Positions 40,803 through 48,872 of a stretch of 48,872 nucleotides of DNA are shown piece by piece (position 1 is the first letter of the stretch; each line of letters begins with the position of its first letter). A model generated the notes under the pieces. It saw only the letters and a list, made by a program, of their open reading frames with translations. It did not search any database and was not told the origin of the DNA. The DNA is taken from contig NZ_LN929756.1 of the NCBI RefSeq assembly GCF_001493375.1, forward strand, positions 45,277 to 94,148, read 5' to 3'. This DNA comes from Streptomyces specialis. GTDB lineage: Bacteria > Actinomycetota > Actinomycetes > Streptomycetales > Streptomycetaceae. The position numbers and the translations under genes were made by a program.

Positions 40803-41024
40803 GTGGAACGTGATCGCAGTGGTGGGCCCCTCGGCGAGGGAGAGCGCGAGGGGCTGGGCAGGGCCGTCGTGGAGGACGGGTGGTCCCTGCGGCGGGCGGC
40901 GGCCCATTTCGGGGTCTCGGTCAGCACGGCGAAGCGCTGGGCCGACCAGTACCGCCGCCGGGCCGGTTCCCCCGTTAACCTCGCTGACGTGCCCCGTTCT
41001 CCGGGAACGCGCGAGAATGGGGGA
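40803..41024 (+). other. In-frame HTH extension upstream of ppk (IS481-transposase-like)
   Basis: From GTG at 40803 the frame runs without a stop into ppk. The 74 extra codons encode a helix-turn-helix ([19 protein letters not shown], then [13 protein letters not shown]) of the type at the N-terminus of IS481-family transposases. TACGCT (40791-40796) ends 6 nt before the GTG, so it has its own leaderless promoter. Either it is fused to PPK or it is a separately started leader; the ppk-like sequence itself begins at 41025. Confidence 0.6.
40974..41002 (+). promoter_or_regulatory. PHO-box-like half sites before ppk
   Basis: GTTAACC (40974) and GTTCTCC (40996) resemble the GTTCACC core of PhoP-binding direct repeats. 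They are 22 bp apart, which is two 11-bp units; the unit between them fits poorly. GAGAAT (41013-41018) may be the -10 box for a start at 41025. Confidence 0.35.
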
Positions 41025-43226
41025 ATGAGCCAGGAAGCGCGGACCCTGTCCCCTTACGCGGTGCCCCAGCCCGCCGAGCCGAGCGAGTCGGCCGAGCCGG
41101 AGTCCGTTCCCGAGGTGGCCGCCGATGCCGGGCCGGCGTCCGGGGCCGCGCTCGAACCGGAGCTGTTCACCGACCGTTTCCTGGACCGCGAGCGGAGCTG
41201 GCTCGCGTTCAACGAGCGGGTCCTGGAGCTGGCCGAGGACCCCGCCACCCCGCTGCTGGAGCGGACGAACTTCCTGAGCATCTTCGCCAGCAACCTCGAC
41301 GAGTTCTTCATGGTCCGCGTCGCCGGGCTCAAGCGCCGCATCGCGACCGGTGTGGCCACCCGTTCCGTCACCGGCCAGGCGCCGCGCGAGGTGCTGGAGA
41401 CGATCTGGGCCAGGGCCCGGGAGCAGATGACCCGGCACGCCGCCTGCTACCAGAAGACCGTCGCGCCCGAGCTGGCCGAGCGGGGCATCCACCTGCTGCG
41501 CTGGCCCGACCTGAGCGAGCAGGAGCAGATCGAGCTGTTCTCGCTGTTCCGCAAGAAGATCTTCCCGGTCCTCACCCCGCTGGCGGTCGACCCGGCGCAC
41601 CCGTTCCCCTACATATCGGGCCTCTCGCTCAACCTGGCCGTCGTCGTGCGGAACCCGGCCAGCGGCCACAAGCACTTCGCCCGCGTCAAGGTGCCCCCGC
41701 TCCTGTCCCGTTTCCTGGAGGCATCCCCGCACCGGTACGTGCCGGTCGAGGACGTCATCGCCGCGCACCTGGAGGAGCTGTTCCGGGGCATGGAGGTGCT
41801 CGCCCACCACGTGTTCCGCGTCACGCGCAACGAGGACCTGGAGGTCGAGGAGGACGACACGGAGAACCTGCTCCAGGCCCTGGAGAAGGAGCTGCTGCGC
41901 CGCCGCTTCGGCCCGCCGGTGCGTCTGGAGGTCGAGGAGTCGATCGACGACGAGGTGCTCGACCTGCTGGTCCGCGAGCTGAAGATCCGCCGCGAGGAAG
42001 TGTTCTGCCTGCCCGGCCCGCTCGACCTGACCGGCCTGAAGGCCATCGCGGCGCTGGACCGGCCCGAGCTGAAGTACCCGAAGTTCGTCGCCGGCACCCA
42101 CCGCGACCTGGCCGAGGTGGAGTCCGCCTCGGCGCCCGACATCTTCGCCGCGCTCCGCGCCCGGGACGTGCTGCTGCACCACCCGTACGACTCGTTCTCC
42201 ACCTCCGTGCAGGCGTTCCTGGAGCAGGCCGCCGCCGATCCGGACGTGCTGGCGATCAAGCAGACGCTGTACCGCACGTCCGGCGACTCCCCGATCGTGG
42301 ACGCGCTGATCGACGCCGCCGAGTCCGGCAAGCAGGTGCTGGTGCTGGTCGAGATCAAGGCCCGCTTCGACGAGCACGCCAACATCAAGTGGGCGCGGAA
42401 GCTGGAGGAGGCGGGCTGCCACGTCGTCTACGGCCTGGTCGGGCTGAAGACGCACTGCAAGCTGTCCCTGGTCGTCCGTCAGGAGGGCGAGGACCTGCGG
42501 CGCTACGCGCACGTCGGCACGGGCAACTACCACCCCAAGACCGCGCGGTTCTACGAGGACATCGGGCTGCTGACCGCCGACCCGGCGGTGGGCGCGGACC
42601 TGTCGGACCTGTTCAACCGCCTGTCGGGCTACTCGCGGCGCGACAACTACCGGCGGCTGCTCGTCGCGCCGCGCTCGCTGCGCGAGGGCCTGGTCAGCCG
42701 CGTCCGCCGCGAGATCGAGCACCACCGGGCCGGCCGGCCCGCCTTCGTCCGGATCAAGGTCAACTCGATCGTCGACGAGACCGTGATCGACTCCCTCTAC
42801 CGCGCGTCCCAGGCGGGCGTCCCGGTCGACATCTGGGTGCGCGGCATCTGCGCCGTGCGCCCCGGCGTCCCCGGCCTGTCGGAGAACATCAGGGTCCGCA
42901 GCGTGCTCGGCCGGTTCCTGGAGCACTCCCGCGTCTACGCCTTCGGCAACGGCGGGGAGAACGAGGTGTGGCTCGGCAGCGCCGACCTCATGCACCGGAA
43001 CCTGGACCGCCGCATCGAGGTGCTGGTCCGCGTCGCCGACCCGGCCCACTGCTCCACGATCACCCGCCTGCTGGCCACCGGCACCGCCGACTCGACCGCC
43101 TCCTGGCACCTCGGCCCGGACGGCGCGTGGACGCGGCACGCGGTGGACGAGGAGGGCAACCCGCTGCGGAACGTCCAGGAGATGCTGATCGAGACCCGGA
43201 GGAAGCGGCGTGTCGCGACAGGCTGA
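41025..43226 (+). CDS. ppk: Polyphosphate kinase 1
   Basis: A 733-residue kinase that makes polyphosphate from ATP reversibly. After an acidic, disordered N-terminus (about 1-50) come the N domain ([19 protein letters not shown]), the head domain and two phospholipase-D-like catalytic domains. The segment [14 protein letters not shown] near residue 495 carries the phospho-accepting histidine. [13 protein letters not shown] and [17 protein letters not shown] are also typical. ATG at 41025 is chosen because the family text begins there; a GTG at 40803 would add 74 residues with an HTH. A NUDIX gene overlaps its end. Confidence 0.94.
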   Translation: MSQEARTLSPYAVPQPAEPSESAEPESVPEVAADAGPASGAALEPELFTDRFLDRERSWLAFNERVLELAEDPATPLLERTNFLSIFASNLDEFFMVRVAGLKRRIATGVATRSVTGQAPREVLETIWARAREQMTRHAACYQKTVAPELAERGIHLLRWPDLSEQEQIELFSLFRKKIFPVLTPLAVDPAHPFPYISGLSLNLAVVVRNPASGHKHFARVKVPPLLSRFLEASPHRYVPVEDVIAAHLEELFRGMEVLAHHVFRVTRNEDLEVEEDDTENLLQALEKELLRRRFGPPVRLEVEESIDDEVLDLLVRELKIRREEVFCLPGPLDLTGLKAIAALDRPELKYPKFVAGTHRDLAEVESASAPDIFAALRARDVLLHHPYDSFSTSVQAFLEQAAADPDVLAIKQTLYRTSGDSPIVDALIDAAESGKQVLVLVEIKARFDEHANIKWARKLEEAGCHVVYGLVGLKTHCKLSLVVRQEGEDLRRYAHVGTGNYHPKTARFYEDIGLLTADPAVGADLSDLFNRLSGYSRRDNYRRLLVAPRSLREGLVSRVRREIEHHRAGRPAFVRIKVNSIVDETVIDSLYRASQAGVPVDIWVRGICAVRPGVPGLSENIRVRSVLGRFLEHSRVYAFGNGGENEVWLGSADLMHRNLDRRIEVLVRVADPAHCSTITRLLATGTADSTASWHLGPDGAWTRHAVDEEGNPLRNVQEMLIETRRKRRVATG

Positions 43227-43683
43227 CGGCCCGGCCGGCGGCGCCGGCGACGCGTGCCCCGCGACGGACGGGAGCGACGGGGACCTCGTGCGGGCGGCCG
43301 GCTGCGTGCTGGGGCGCCGGTCGGCGGACGGCGGCGTCGAGGTGGCGCCCGCCCTCCGCCCCCGCGGGGACGACTGGTCGCACCCGAAGGGCAAGCTCCC
43401 CCCCGGCGAGACCCCGGCCGACGCGGCCCGCCGCGAGGTCCGCGAGGAGACCGGGATGGAGTGCGTGCTCGGCACGTCCCTGCGCGCCGCCCGCTACCGC
43501 GCCCGGGGCCGCCCCAAGGAAGTCCTCTACTGGGCGGCGGAGGCCACCGAGGGCGTCTTCGAACCCAACAGCGAGGTGGACGAACTGCGCTGGCTCCCGC
43601 CGGACGAGGCCCGCGCCCAGCTCAGCCACCCGGGCAACCGCGCCCTCCTCGACGAGGCCCTGACCGCGCTCCAGCTCTCCTAG
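43210..43683 (+). CDS. NUDIX hydrolase (MutT1-like)
   Basis: A 157-residue NUDIX protein. The box [23 protein letters not shown] is intact, with the REVREE acids for metal binding. The [10 protein letters not shown] context and its position after ppk resemble MutT1-type enzymes, which hydrolyse oxidised nucleotides or diadenosine polyphosphates. GTG at 43210 has GGAGGAAG and overlaps the end of ppk by 17 bp, so the two are one operon. The actinobacterial MutT1 often has a C-terminal phosphatase domain; it is absent here. Confidence 0.92.
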   Translation: MSRQADGPAGGAGDACPATDGSDGDLVRAAGCVLGRRSADGGVEVAPALRPRGDDWSHPKGKLPPGETPADAARREVREETGMECVLGTSLRAARYRARGRPKEVLYWAAEATEGVFEPNSEVDELRWLPPDEARAQLSHPGNRALLDEALTALQLS

Positions 43684-43708
43684 CGCCGCCAGGGCGACGA
43701 GGCGGCCG

Positions 43709-44491
43709 TCATCCCCGGGGCGCCCCCGCCGGCCAGGGGACGGTCACCTCGCCCTGGCGCCAGCGGCCCGGGCCGTCCGCCAGCGGCCAGTCGTCCGTCA
43801 GGGAACGCACCGCGCGCACCCACCGCTGGCGCGCGCCGAGCGGGCCGTAGGGCGCGGCGGCGGCCCAGGCGCGGTCGAAGTCGCGCAGGAAGCGGTGCAC
43901 GGGCTCGCCGGGCACATTGCGGTGGATCAGCGCCTTCGGGAGCCGCTCGGCCAGCTCCGACGGGCTGGTGAGCGTCGCCAGCCGGGCGGCGAACGTCACC
44001 GTCAGCGGACCGCCGGGGCCCAGCGCCACCCACACGTGGCGGCGGCCGACCTCGTCGCAGGTGCCCTCCACCAGCAGCCCGCCCGGGGCGAGCCGGCCGC
44101 ACAGCCGCGCCCACGCGCCCGCCACCCCCGCCTCGGGGTACTGGCGCAGCACGTTGGCGGCCCGGATCAGCAGCGGGCGTTCCCCGCCGGGGAGCGGCAG
44201 CTCGAAGCCGCCGTGCGCGAAACGCAGCCCCGGCCGTTCGTACGGCCGCGCCGCCGCGACCCGCGCCGGGTCGATCTCCACGCCGGTCACCCGGGCGTCG
44301 GCGCGGACCCGGCGCAGCCGGTCCAGCAGCTCGACGGCGGTCCACGGCGCCGCGCCGTACCCCAGGTCGACGGCGAGCGGCGGGCCGGCGGGGCGGCGCA
44401 GCGCCGGGGCGTGCGTGGCGGCGATCCAGCGGTCCATGCGGCGCAGCCGGTTCGGGTTGGTCGTCCCCCGCGTCACGGTCCCCTCCGCCAT
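43709..44491 (-). CDS. SAM-dependent methyltransferase-like protein
   Basis: A 260-residue class I methyltransferase fold. Motif I is VDLGYGAAPWTAVELL near residue 42, followed by VTGVEIDPARV (acidic strand 2 end) and LRAAN. The G-x-G-x-G loop is not standard, so the substrate is unknown and activity is an inference. ATG at 44491 (MAEGTVTRG) is chosen because TACGCT (plus strand agcgta, 44499-44504) ends 7 nt upstream; the ATG at 44557 lacks support. Confidence 0.8.
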   Translation of the reverse strand: MAEGTVTRGTTNPNRLRRMDRWIAATHAPALRRPAGPPLAVDLGYGAAPWTAVELLDRLRRVRADARVTGVEIDPARVAAARPYERPGLRFAHGGFELPLPGGERPLLIRAANVLRQYPEAGVAGAWARLCGRLAPGGLLVEGTCDEVGRRHVWVALGPGGPLTVTFAARLATLTSPSELAERLPKALIHRNVPGEPVHRFLRDFDRAWAAAAPYGPLGARQRWVRAVRSLTDDWPLADGPGRWRQGEVTVPWPAGAPRG

Positions 44492-44686
44492 GCGCCCGAG
44501 CGTACTGGCCGCGCGGAATGGGACCGCGCGGACGGGGAAGTCGAGAAGGCCGGGCAAGCCGGGATTTGGGGGGAAGGGAGGAAGAAAACGGGCCGTGGGA
44601 TAGTTGCACGGTCCGGACCAGGTACGGCGTAGGACGGGAAGCAGCGACGGGACCGGGAAGAACCCGCTGTCCTTTCAGGAGGCTCG

Positions 44687-45970
44687 GTGCCGCACATCCG
44701 ACGGATCGCGATGCTCAGTGTGCACACCTCACCGCTCCACCAGCCGGGCACCGGCGACGCGGGTGGGATGAACGTCTACATCGTGGAGCTGTCGCGGCAG
44801 CTCGCCGCGCTGGGCATCGAGGTGGAGATCTTCACCCGGGCCACCTCCGCCGATCTGGAGCCGGTCGTCGAGCTGGCGCCCGGCGTGCTGGTGCGGCACG
44901 TGGACGCGGGCCCGTACGAGGGGCTGAGCAAGGAGGACCTGCCCGCCCAGTTGTGCGCCTTCACCCATGGCGTGACGCAGATCTGGGCCGGCCACCGGCC
45001 CGGCTACTTCGACCTGGCCCACTCGCACTACTGGCTGTCCGGGCACGTCGGCTGGCTGGTCGCCGAGCGCTGGGGCGTGCCGCTGGTGCACGCGATGCAC
45101 ACCATGGCCAAGGTGAAGAACGCCGCGCTGGCCGCCGGGGACACCCCCGAGCCGACCGCCCGCGTCATCGGCGAGACGCAGATCGTGCGGGCCGCCGACC
45201 GGCTGGTCGCCAACACGGCGGAGGAGGCGGCCGACCTCGTCCGTTTCTACGACGCCGACCCGCTGCGCACGGCGGTGGTGCACCCGGGTGTGAACCTCGC
45301 CACGTTCCACCCGGGCGACGGCCGCGCCGCCGCCCGCGCCCGCCTCGGGCTGCCGCCCGACGTGTTCGTCCCGCTCTTCGCCGGCCGCATCCAGCCGCTG
45401 AAGGGCCCCGACATCCTGCTGCACGCCGTGCGCGAGCTGCTGGACACCGATCCGGGCCTGCGGTCGCGGCTGGGGGTGCCGGTGGTCGGCGGACCCAGCG
45501 GCTCCGGGCTGGCCCGCCCCGAGCGGCTCCAGAAGCTCGCCGCCCGGCTGGGCGTGGCCGATGTGGTCCGGTTCCGGCCGCCGGTCACCCAGACCGGTCT
45601 GGCGGACTGGTACCGGGCGGCGAGCGTGCTGGTGATGCCGTCCTACAGCGAGTCGTTCGGCCTGGTCGCCGCCGAGGCCCAGGCGTGCGGCACCCCGGTC
45701 GTCGCGGCGGCGGTCGGCGGGCTGCCGGTGGTGGTGCGGGACGGCGAGACCGGTTTCCTCGTCGACGGGCACGACCCCGCCGACTACGCCCGCGCCCTGC
45801 GCCCGCTGGCCGGCGGCCCCGCGCTGACCGACAGGCTCGGCGCGGCGGCGGCCCGCCACGCGCGCGACTTCGGCTGGGACGCCACCGCCGCCGACATGCT
45901 CACGGTCTACGGCGCGGCGGTCCAGGCGCGCCGGTTCACCCGGACGGGCATACGATCGGCCCATGGCTGA
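44687..45970 (+). CDS. mshA: D-inositol-3-phosphate glycosyltransferase
   Basis: A 427-residue GT4 enzyme that joins N-acetylglucosamine from UDP-GlcNAc to inositol phosphate, the first step of mycothiol synthesis. MshA hallmarks: [20 protein letters not shown] in the first 30 residues, HSHYWLSGH near 108, MHTMAKVKN near 136, and the E-x7-E segment [17 protein letters not shown] near 322. The GTG at 44687 has AGGAGG 5 nt upstream. The 195-bp gap before it holds no gene. It overlaps the YbjN gene by 8 bp. Confidence 0.97.
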   Translation: MPHIRRIAMLSVHTSPLHQPGTGDAGGMNVYIVELSRQLAALGIEVEIFTRATSADLEPVVELAPGVLVRHVDAGPYEGLSKEDLPAQLCAFTHGVTQIWAGHRPGYFDLAHSHYWLSGHVGWLVAERWGVPLVHAMHTMAKVKNAALAAGDTPEPTARVIGETQIVRAADRLVANTAEEAADLVRFYDADPLRTAVVHPGVNLATFHPGDGRAAARARLGLPPDVFVPLFAGRIQPLKGPDILLHAVRELLDTDPGLRSRLGVPVVGGPSGSGLARPERLQKLAARLGVADVVRFRPPVTQTGLADWYRAASVLVMPSYSESFGLVAAEAQACGTPVVAAAVGGLPVVVRDGETGFLVDGHDPADYARALRPLAGGPALTDRLGAAAARHARDFGWDATAADMLTVYGAAVQARRFTRTGIRSAHG

Positions 45971-46451
45971 TCCGCGGCAGATCGTCGAAGACACGTTGCG
46001 CGACTCGGGCGCCGAGTGGGAGTCCCCGGCCCCCGGGCACTACGTGGTGACCCTTCCGGGGACCCGGAAGCTGTCCACCACCTGCTCACTGGTGCTGGGG
46101 CGGCACTCCCTCTCCATCAACGCGTTCGTGATCCGGTGCCCCGACGAGAACCACGCGGGCGTGCACCGCTGGCTCCTCGAACGCAACACGCGCTTGTACG
46201 GGGTGGCGTACGCCGTCGACCGGCTGGGGGACATCTACCTGGCGGGCAAGCTGCCGCTGGCGGCGGTCACCCCGGAGGAGATCGACCGCATCCTGGGCAC
46301 CGTGCTGGAGAACGCCGACGGGCCGTTCAACACGCTGCTGGAGCTGGGCTTCGCCTCGGCGATCAAGAAGGAGTACGCCTGGCGCACGGCGCGCGGCGAG
46401 TCCACCCGGAACCTCGACGCCTTCACCCGCCTCACCCAGCCGTCCGGCTGA
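45963..46451 (+). CDS. YbjN-domain protein
   Basis: A 162-residue protein of the YbjN/type III chaperone-like fold ([31 protein letters not shown] in the middle). No enzymatic motif. It is a constant neighbour of mshA in actinomycetes. TACGAT (45951-45956) ends 6 nt before the ATG at 45963, inside the end of mshA, so it has its own leaderless promoter. Function unknown. Confidence 0.87.
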   Translation: MADPRQIVEDTLRDSGAEWESPAPGHYVVTLPGTRKLSTTCSLVLGRHSLSINAFVIRCPDENHAGVHRWLLERNTRLYGVAYAVDRLGDIYLAGKLPLAAVTPEEIDRILGTVLENADGPFNTLLELGFASAIKKEYAWRTARGESTRNLDAFTRLTQPSG

Positions 46452-46531
46452 CCACGGCCGACCCCGGCCGCCCCCGCGGCGAATCCCGGGCCGCATCCGC
46501 CGGGCGGACCGGCCTCGTCTAATCTCGGTCC

Positions 46532-47290
46532 ATGGCCGACGCACCGTACAAGCTGATTCTGCTCCGCCACGGCGAGAGCGAGTGGAACGCGAAGAACCTG
46601 TTCACCGGCTGGGTCGACGTGAACCTGACGGAGAAGGGCGAGAAGGAGGCGGTCCGCGGCGGGGAGCTGCTGAAGGACGCCGGTCTGCTCCCCGACGTCC
46701 TGCACACCTCCACCCTCAAGCGCGCCATCCGCACCGCGAACCTCGCGCTCGACGCCGCCGACCGGGCCTGGATCCCGGTGCGCCGCTCCTGGCGGCTCAA
46801 CGAGCGCCACTACGGCGCCCTCCAGGGCAAGGACAAGGCCGCCACCCTCGCCGAGTTCGGCGAGGAGCAGTTCACCCGGTGGCGGCGCTCGTACGACACC
46901 CCGCCGCCCGTCCTGGCCGACGGCGCCGAGTGGTCCCAGAGCGACGACCCGCGCTACGCGGCGATCCCCAGCGAGGTCCGCCCGCGCACCGAGTGCCTCA
47001 AGGACGTCGTGATCCGCATGCTGCCGTACTGGTACGACAGCGTCGTCCCCGACCTGAACACGGGCCGGACCGTCCTGGTGACCGCGCACGGCAACAGCCT
47101 GCGGGCCCTGGTCAAGCACCTGGACGGCGTCTCCGACGAAGCGATCGTCGGCCTGAACATCCCCACCGGCATCCCGCTGCTGTACGAACTGGACGCCGAC
47201 TACCGCCCGGTCACCCCCGGCGGCACCTACCTGGACCCGGAGGCCGCCAAGGCGGCCATCGAAGCGGTGAAGAACCAGGGCAAGAAGTAG
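46532..47290 (+). CDS. gpmA: 2,3-bisphosphoglycerate-dependent phosphoglycerate mutase
   Basis: A 252-residue glycolytic enzyme interconverting 3- and 2-phosphoglycerate. The phospho-His is in [10 protein letters not shown] (His13); ERHYGALQG near 90 holds the catalytic Glu; the second His is in [10 protein letters not shown] near 187. Length is that of dPGM. TAATCT (46520-46525) ends 6 nt before the ATG: leaderless transcript. A strong hairpin follows the stop. Confidence 0.96.
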   Translation: MADAPYKLILLRHGESEWNAKNLFTGWVDVNLTEKGEKEAVRGGELLKDAGLLPDVLHTSTLKRAIRTANLALDAADRAWIPVRRSWRLNERHYGALQGKDKAATLAEFGEEQFTRWRRSYDTPPPVLADGAEWSQSDDPRYAAIPSEVRPRTECLKDVVIRMLPYWYDSVVPDLNTGRTVLVTAHGNSLRALVKHLDGVSDEAIVGLNIPTGIPLLYELDADYRPVTPGGTYLDPEAAKAAIEAVKNQGKK

Positions 47291-47298
47291 CTCCCGCC

Positions 47299-47329
47299 CG
47301 CCCGGGCCCCCGGCGCGGGGGTCCGGGCG
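47299..47329 (+). terminator. Terminator after gpmA
   Basis: CGCCCGGGCCCCC (47299-47311) pairs with GGGGGTCCGGGCG (47317-47329), one G-U pair, loop 5 nt, 8 nt after the stop. Confidence 0.75.
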
Positions 47330-47372
47330 CGCGTCGGGCGTGGGCGGGCCGGGCACGGCCTAGGCTCGGGGC

Positions 47373-48677
47373 ATGAGTGACACGGGGGCCAAGGAGAGGT
47401 GGGAGGACCGCTGGCTGCTGCCGGCGGAACTGCTGGCGGGCGGCCGTGCCGCGTCCGGCGCGGGCGGACGGCGCACCGGGCGCGACTGGGTCGTCGACAT
47501 CCTGCTGTTCGTGACGGCGGCCGGCCTGTGGCTCCTGCTCACCGTCACCCTGGACGAGCGCGACTACCTGCCGGGCTGGATCGTCGCCCTCGACCCGCCG
47601 CTGGGCGCGGTGGGCTGCCTCGCCCTGTGGTGGCGCCGCCGCCACCCGCTCGCCGTGGCCCTCGCCCTCGTCCCCGTCGGCGCCGTCACCAGCTCGGGCT
47701 TCGGCGCCCTGACCGTGGTGATCCTCAACCTCGGGCTGCGCGTCCCGTGGCGCACCGGCCTGCTGGTCCTCGGCCTGCACTTCCTGGCCGTCGTGCCGTA
47801 CCTGCTGCTCTACAGCCTCCCGCACGAGGGCGGCTGGACCACGGTCGCCTTCATCGTCGCGTACTACCTGTGCATGTTCTCCTGGGGCGCCGGGATGCGC
47901 GTACGGCGCCAGCTCGTGGTCAGGCTCCGCGAGGACGCCGCCCGGGAGCGCGCCGAGCACGCCCGGCGGCTGGCCGACGCGCGGCGCGGCGAACGCGAGG
48001 CCATCGCCCGCGAGATGCACGACGTGCTGGCCCACCGGATCTCGCTGCTGTCCGTGCACGCCGGCGCCCTGGCGTACCGCACGGACCGGTCGACGGGCGG
48101 CGCCAAACCGCTGACCCCGGCGGAGATCAGCGCCAGCGCCCAGATCATCCGCGACACCGCGCACCAGGCGCTGGAGGAGCTGCGCGAGGTGCTGACCGTG
48201 CTGCGCGGCCCCCACACGGCGGGCGGCCGGCCGCAGCCGGGCATCGGGGGCATCGGGGAGCTGGTGGCCGAGGCGGAACAGGCGGGGCAGCGGGTCCGCC
48301 TCAGCGAGGAGTACGACCGCGACGCCGCCGACGGGCTGCGCGGCCCGGTGCAGCGCACGGCCTACCGGGTCGTCCAGGAGGGGCTGACCAACGCCCGCAA
48401 GCACGCCCCCGGCGCCGCCGTCACCGTCCGCGTCGCGGGCGCGCCGGGCGAGGGGCTGACCGTCGAGGTGCGCAACGACCTGCCCGCCGGCGCCTCGCCC
48501 GCCCAGATCCCCGGCGCCGGCGCCGGACTGACCGGCCTGGAGGAACGCGCCGCGCTGGACGGCGGCAGCCTCCGGCACGGCACCACGGACTCGGTGTTCG
48601 AACTCGTGGCCCTGCTGCCCTGGGGCCCCGCCGGACAAGGGCGGGGCCCCGACGCTCAGCAGGCGCCCCCGCACTGA
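47373..48677 (+). CDS. Sensor histidine kinase, HisKA_3 type, no adjacent regulator
   Basis: A 434-residue kinase. About five hydrophobic helices (40-165) form the sensor. The HisKA_3 box is EREAIAREMHDVLAHRISLL with the phospho-His near residue 218, and the ATPase domain has the N box QEGLTNARKHAPG and GAGLTGLEER. Such kinases normally sit beside a LuxR-type regulator; none follows here within the window. TAGGCT (47361-47366) ends 6 nt before the ATG. Its 3' end overlaps the convergent Cys-rich ORF and that ORF's hairpin. Confidence 0.92.
   Translation: MSDTGAKERWEDRWLLPAELLAGGRAASGAGGRRTGRDWVVDILLFVTAAGLWLLLTVTLDERDYLPGWIVALDPPLGAVGCLALWWRRRHPLAVALALVPVGAVTSSGFGALTVVILNLGLRVPWRTGLLVLGLHFLAVVPYLLLYSLPHEGGWTTVAFIVAYYLCMFSWGAGMRVRRQLVVRLREDAARERAEHARRLADARRGEREAIAREMHDVLAHRISLLSVHAGALAYRTDRSTGGAKPLTPAEISASAQIIRDTAHQALEELREVLTVLRGPHTAGGRPQPGIGGIGELVAEAEQAGQRVRLSEEYDRDAADGLRGPVQRTAYRVVQEGLTNARKHAPGAAVTVRVAGAPGEGLTVEVRNDLPAGASPAQIPGAGAGLTGLEERAALDGGSLRHGTTDSVFELVALLPWGPAGQGRGPDAQQAPPH
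48622..48650 (-). terminator. Hairpin downstream of the Cys-rich ORF
   Basis: GGGGCCCCGCC (48622-48632) and GGCGGGGCCCC (48640-48650) are exact reverse complements, loop 7 nt. It lies 5 bp after the stop of the minus-strand ORF at 48656 and inside the 3' end of the kinase gene. Confidence 0.6.
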
Positions 48678-48769
48678 CACGCCGAGCCCGACTGGCAGCC
48701 GCAGCTGCAGCCGGCGCCACAGCCGCAGCCGCTCAGCAGCGGCAGCGGGCGGCGGTCACGCGGGGACAC
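48656..48769 (-). CDS. Cys/Gly-rich micro-protein, metallothionein-like (37 aa)
   Basis: A 37-residue ORF: a basic start (MSPRDRRPLPLLS) and then a domain with eight cysteines at 15, 17, 21, 23, 25, 31, 33 and 37, mostly in CGC, CSC and CQC triplets separated by glycine. CxC clusters like these bind Zn, Cu or Cd in metallothioneins; a lasso, thiopeptide or other modified-peptide precursor is less likely because no modifying enzyme is near. It starts with GTG and has only a weak ribosome binding site, but a strong hairpin follows its stop. Being expressed is inference. Confidence 0.5.
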   Translation of the reverse strand: MSPRDRRPLPLLSGCGCGAGCSCGCQSGSACQCGGAC

Positions 48770-48854
48770 GGGGGCGGGCCACCATTACCAGCCGTTAACG
48801 TCATCCGACCACGCCCACCCCGTGGCGAATGAGCTTTAGGTGCTTCTACACACC

Positions 48855-48872
48855 GTGACCAAACAGCTAGAG
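48855..48872 (+). CDS. Possible start of a gene cut by the window end
   Basis: GTG at 48855 opens a frame (MTKQLE) that continues to the last base. TACACA lies at 48846-48851, 3 nt before it, and no ribosome binding site is visible. Between 48770 and 48854 there is no gene; the TTAACG at 48796 is in an AT-richer patch that may hold promoters for either side. Too short to identify. Confidence 0.25.

Noticed and set aside
39744..43475. A 1243-residue minus-strand open frame opposite mshD and ppk
   Set aside because: Antisense to two conserved enzymes; no domain visible.
44500..44686. Sigma-R promoter (GGAAT-N18-GTT) for mshA
   Set aside because: GGAAT at 44515 has no GTT at the right distance and GGGAT elements are also mis-spaced.
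48656..48769. Ribosomally made modified peptide (lanthipeptide or thiopeptide) precursor
   Set aside because: No Ser/Thr-rich core, leader signature or modifying enzyme in the window; Cys spacing fits metal binding better.
1..48872. tRNA or rRNA genes
   Set aside because: No GTTCGA/GGTTCGAATCC-type T-loop with matching acceptor stem and no rRNA-like sequence was noticed on either strand.

Overview
The window is high-GC actinomycete DNA, most probably from a Streptomyces or close relative. The evidence is the very high third-position GC, frequent GTG starts, mycothiol genes (mshA, mshD), GlnR, the nickel regulator Nur, the sporulation anti-sigma factor RsiG and SoxR. I see no rRNA or tRNA gene, no CRISPR array, no intact transposase and no phage module. 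It reads as a chromosomal arm-to-core segment with a few scars.

Layout. 1-1476: a vitamin K epoxide reductase gene cut off after about 107 residues, then a TetR regulator with a divergent operator and two small membrane proteins. 1511-5874: flavin monooxygenase, TetR regulator and a 14-helix MFS exporter, a typical drug-response unit. 5930-9816: DedA protein, a NarL-type two-component pair, a MerR regulator with effector domain, and an ankyrin protein. 9985-13182: APH-fold phosphotransferase, a HAD phosphatase coupled to a GntR regulator, and a small ORF. 13202-18101: Eis-like acetyltransferase, asparaginase, RsiG, D-aminoacyl-tRNA deacylase, YgfZ, Nur. 18201-21771: a four-gene operon (Cys-repeat lipoprotein, membrane-fusion protein, ATPase, MacB-like permease). 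21902-25165: atypical SDR, a ~118-bp tandem repeat, and a two-component system. 25228-28118: a nitrobindin-like protein with a coupled micro-ORF, a 27-residue zinc ribbon, DsrE-like protein, DUF1416 and a thiosulfate sulfurtransferase behind a Cys-containing leader peptide. 28220-37850: LmeA-like protein, membrane protein, MoaD-like protein, glnR, LacI regulator, HtrA-like protease with RR/HK, SoxR, metallophosphoesterase, phosphopantetheinyl transferase. 37896-48872: secreted 5'-nucleotidase, mshD, ppk with an in-frame HTH extension, NUDIX hydrolase, methyltransferase, mshA, YbjN protein, phosphoglycerate mutase, an orphan histidine kinase and a Cys-rich 37-residue ORF.

How it fits together. 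Several blocks concern redox and sulfur: mycothiol synthesis, SoxR, sulfurtransferase, DsrE, Nur and nitrobindin. Others concern phosphate and nitrogen (ppk, 5'-nucleotidase, GlnR) and development (RsiG). A recurring feature is a TANNNT -10 box ending 6-7 nt before the start codon, which predicts leaderless mRNAs for about fifteen genes and helped to fix starts.

The most unusual structure is at 27814-28118. A 35-bp piece of the sulfurtransferase coding start is repeated in inverted orientation upstream of its own ribosome binding site, next to mutually exclusive hairpins and a short Cys-containing leader ORF. Together these look like an attenuation device. All identifications are from reading the sequence; no database search was run.
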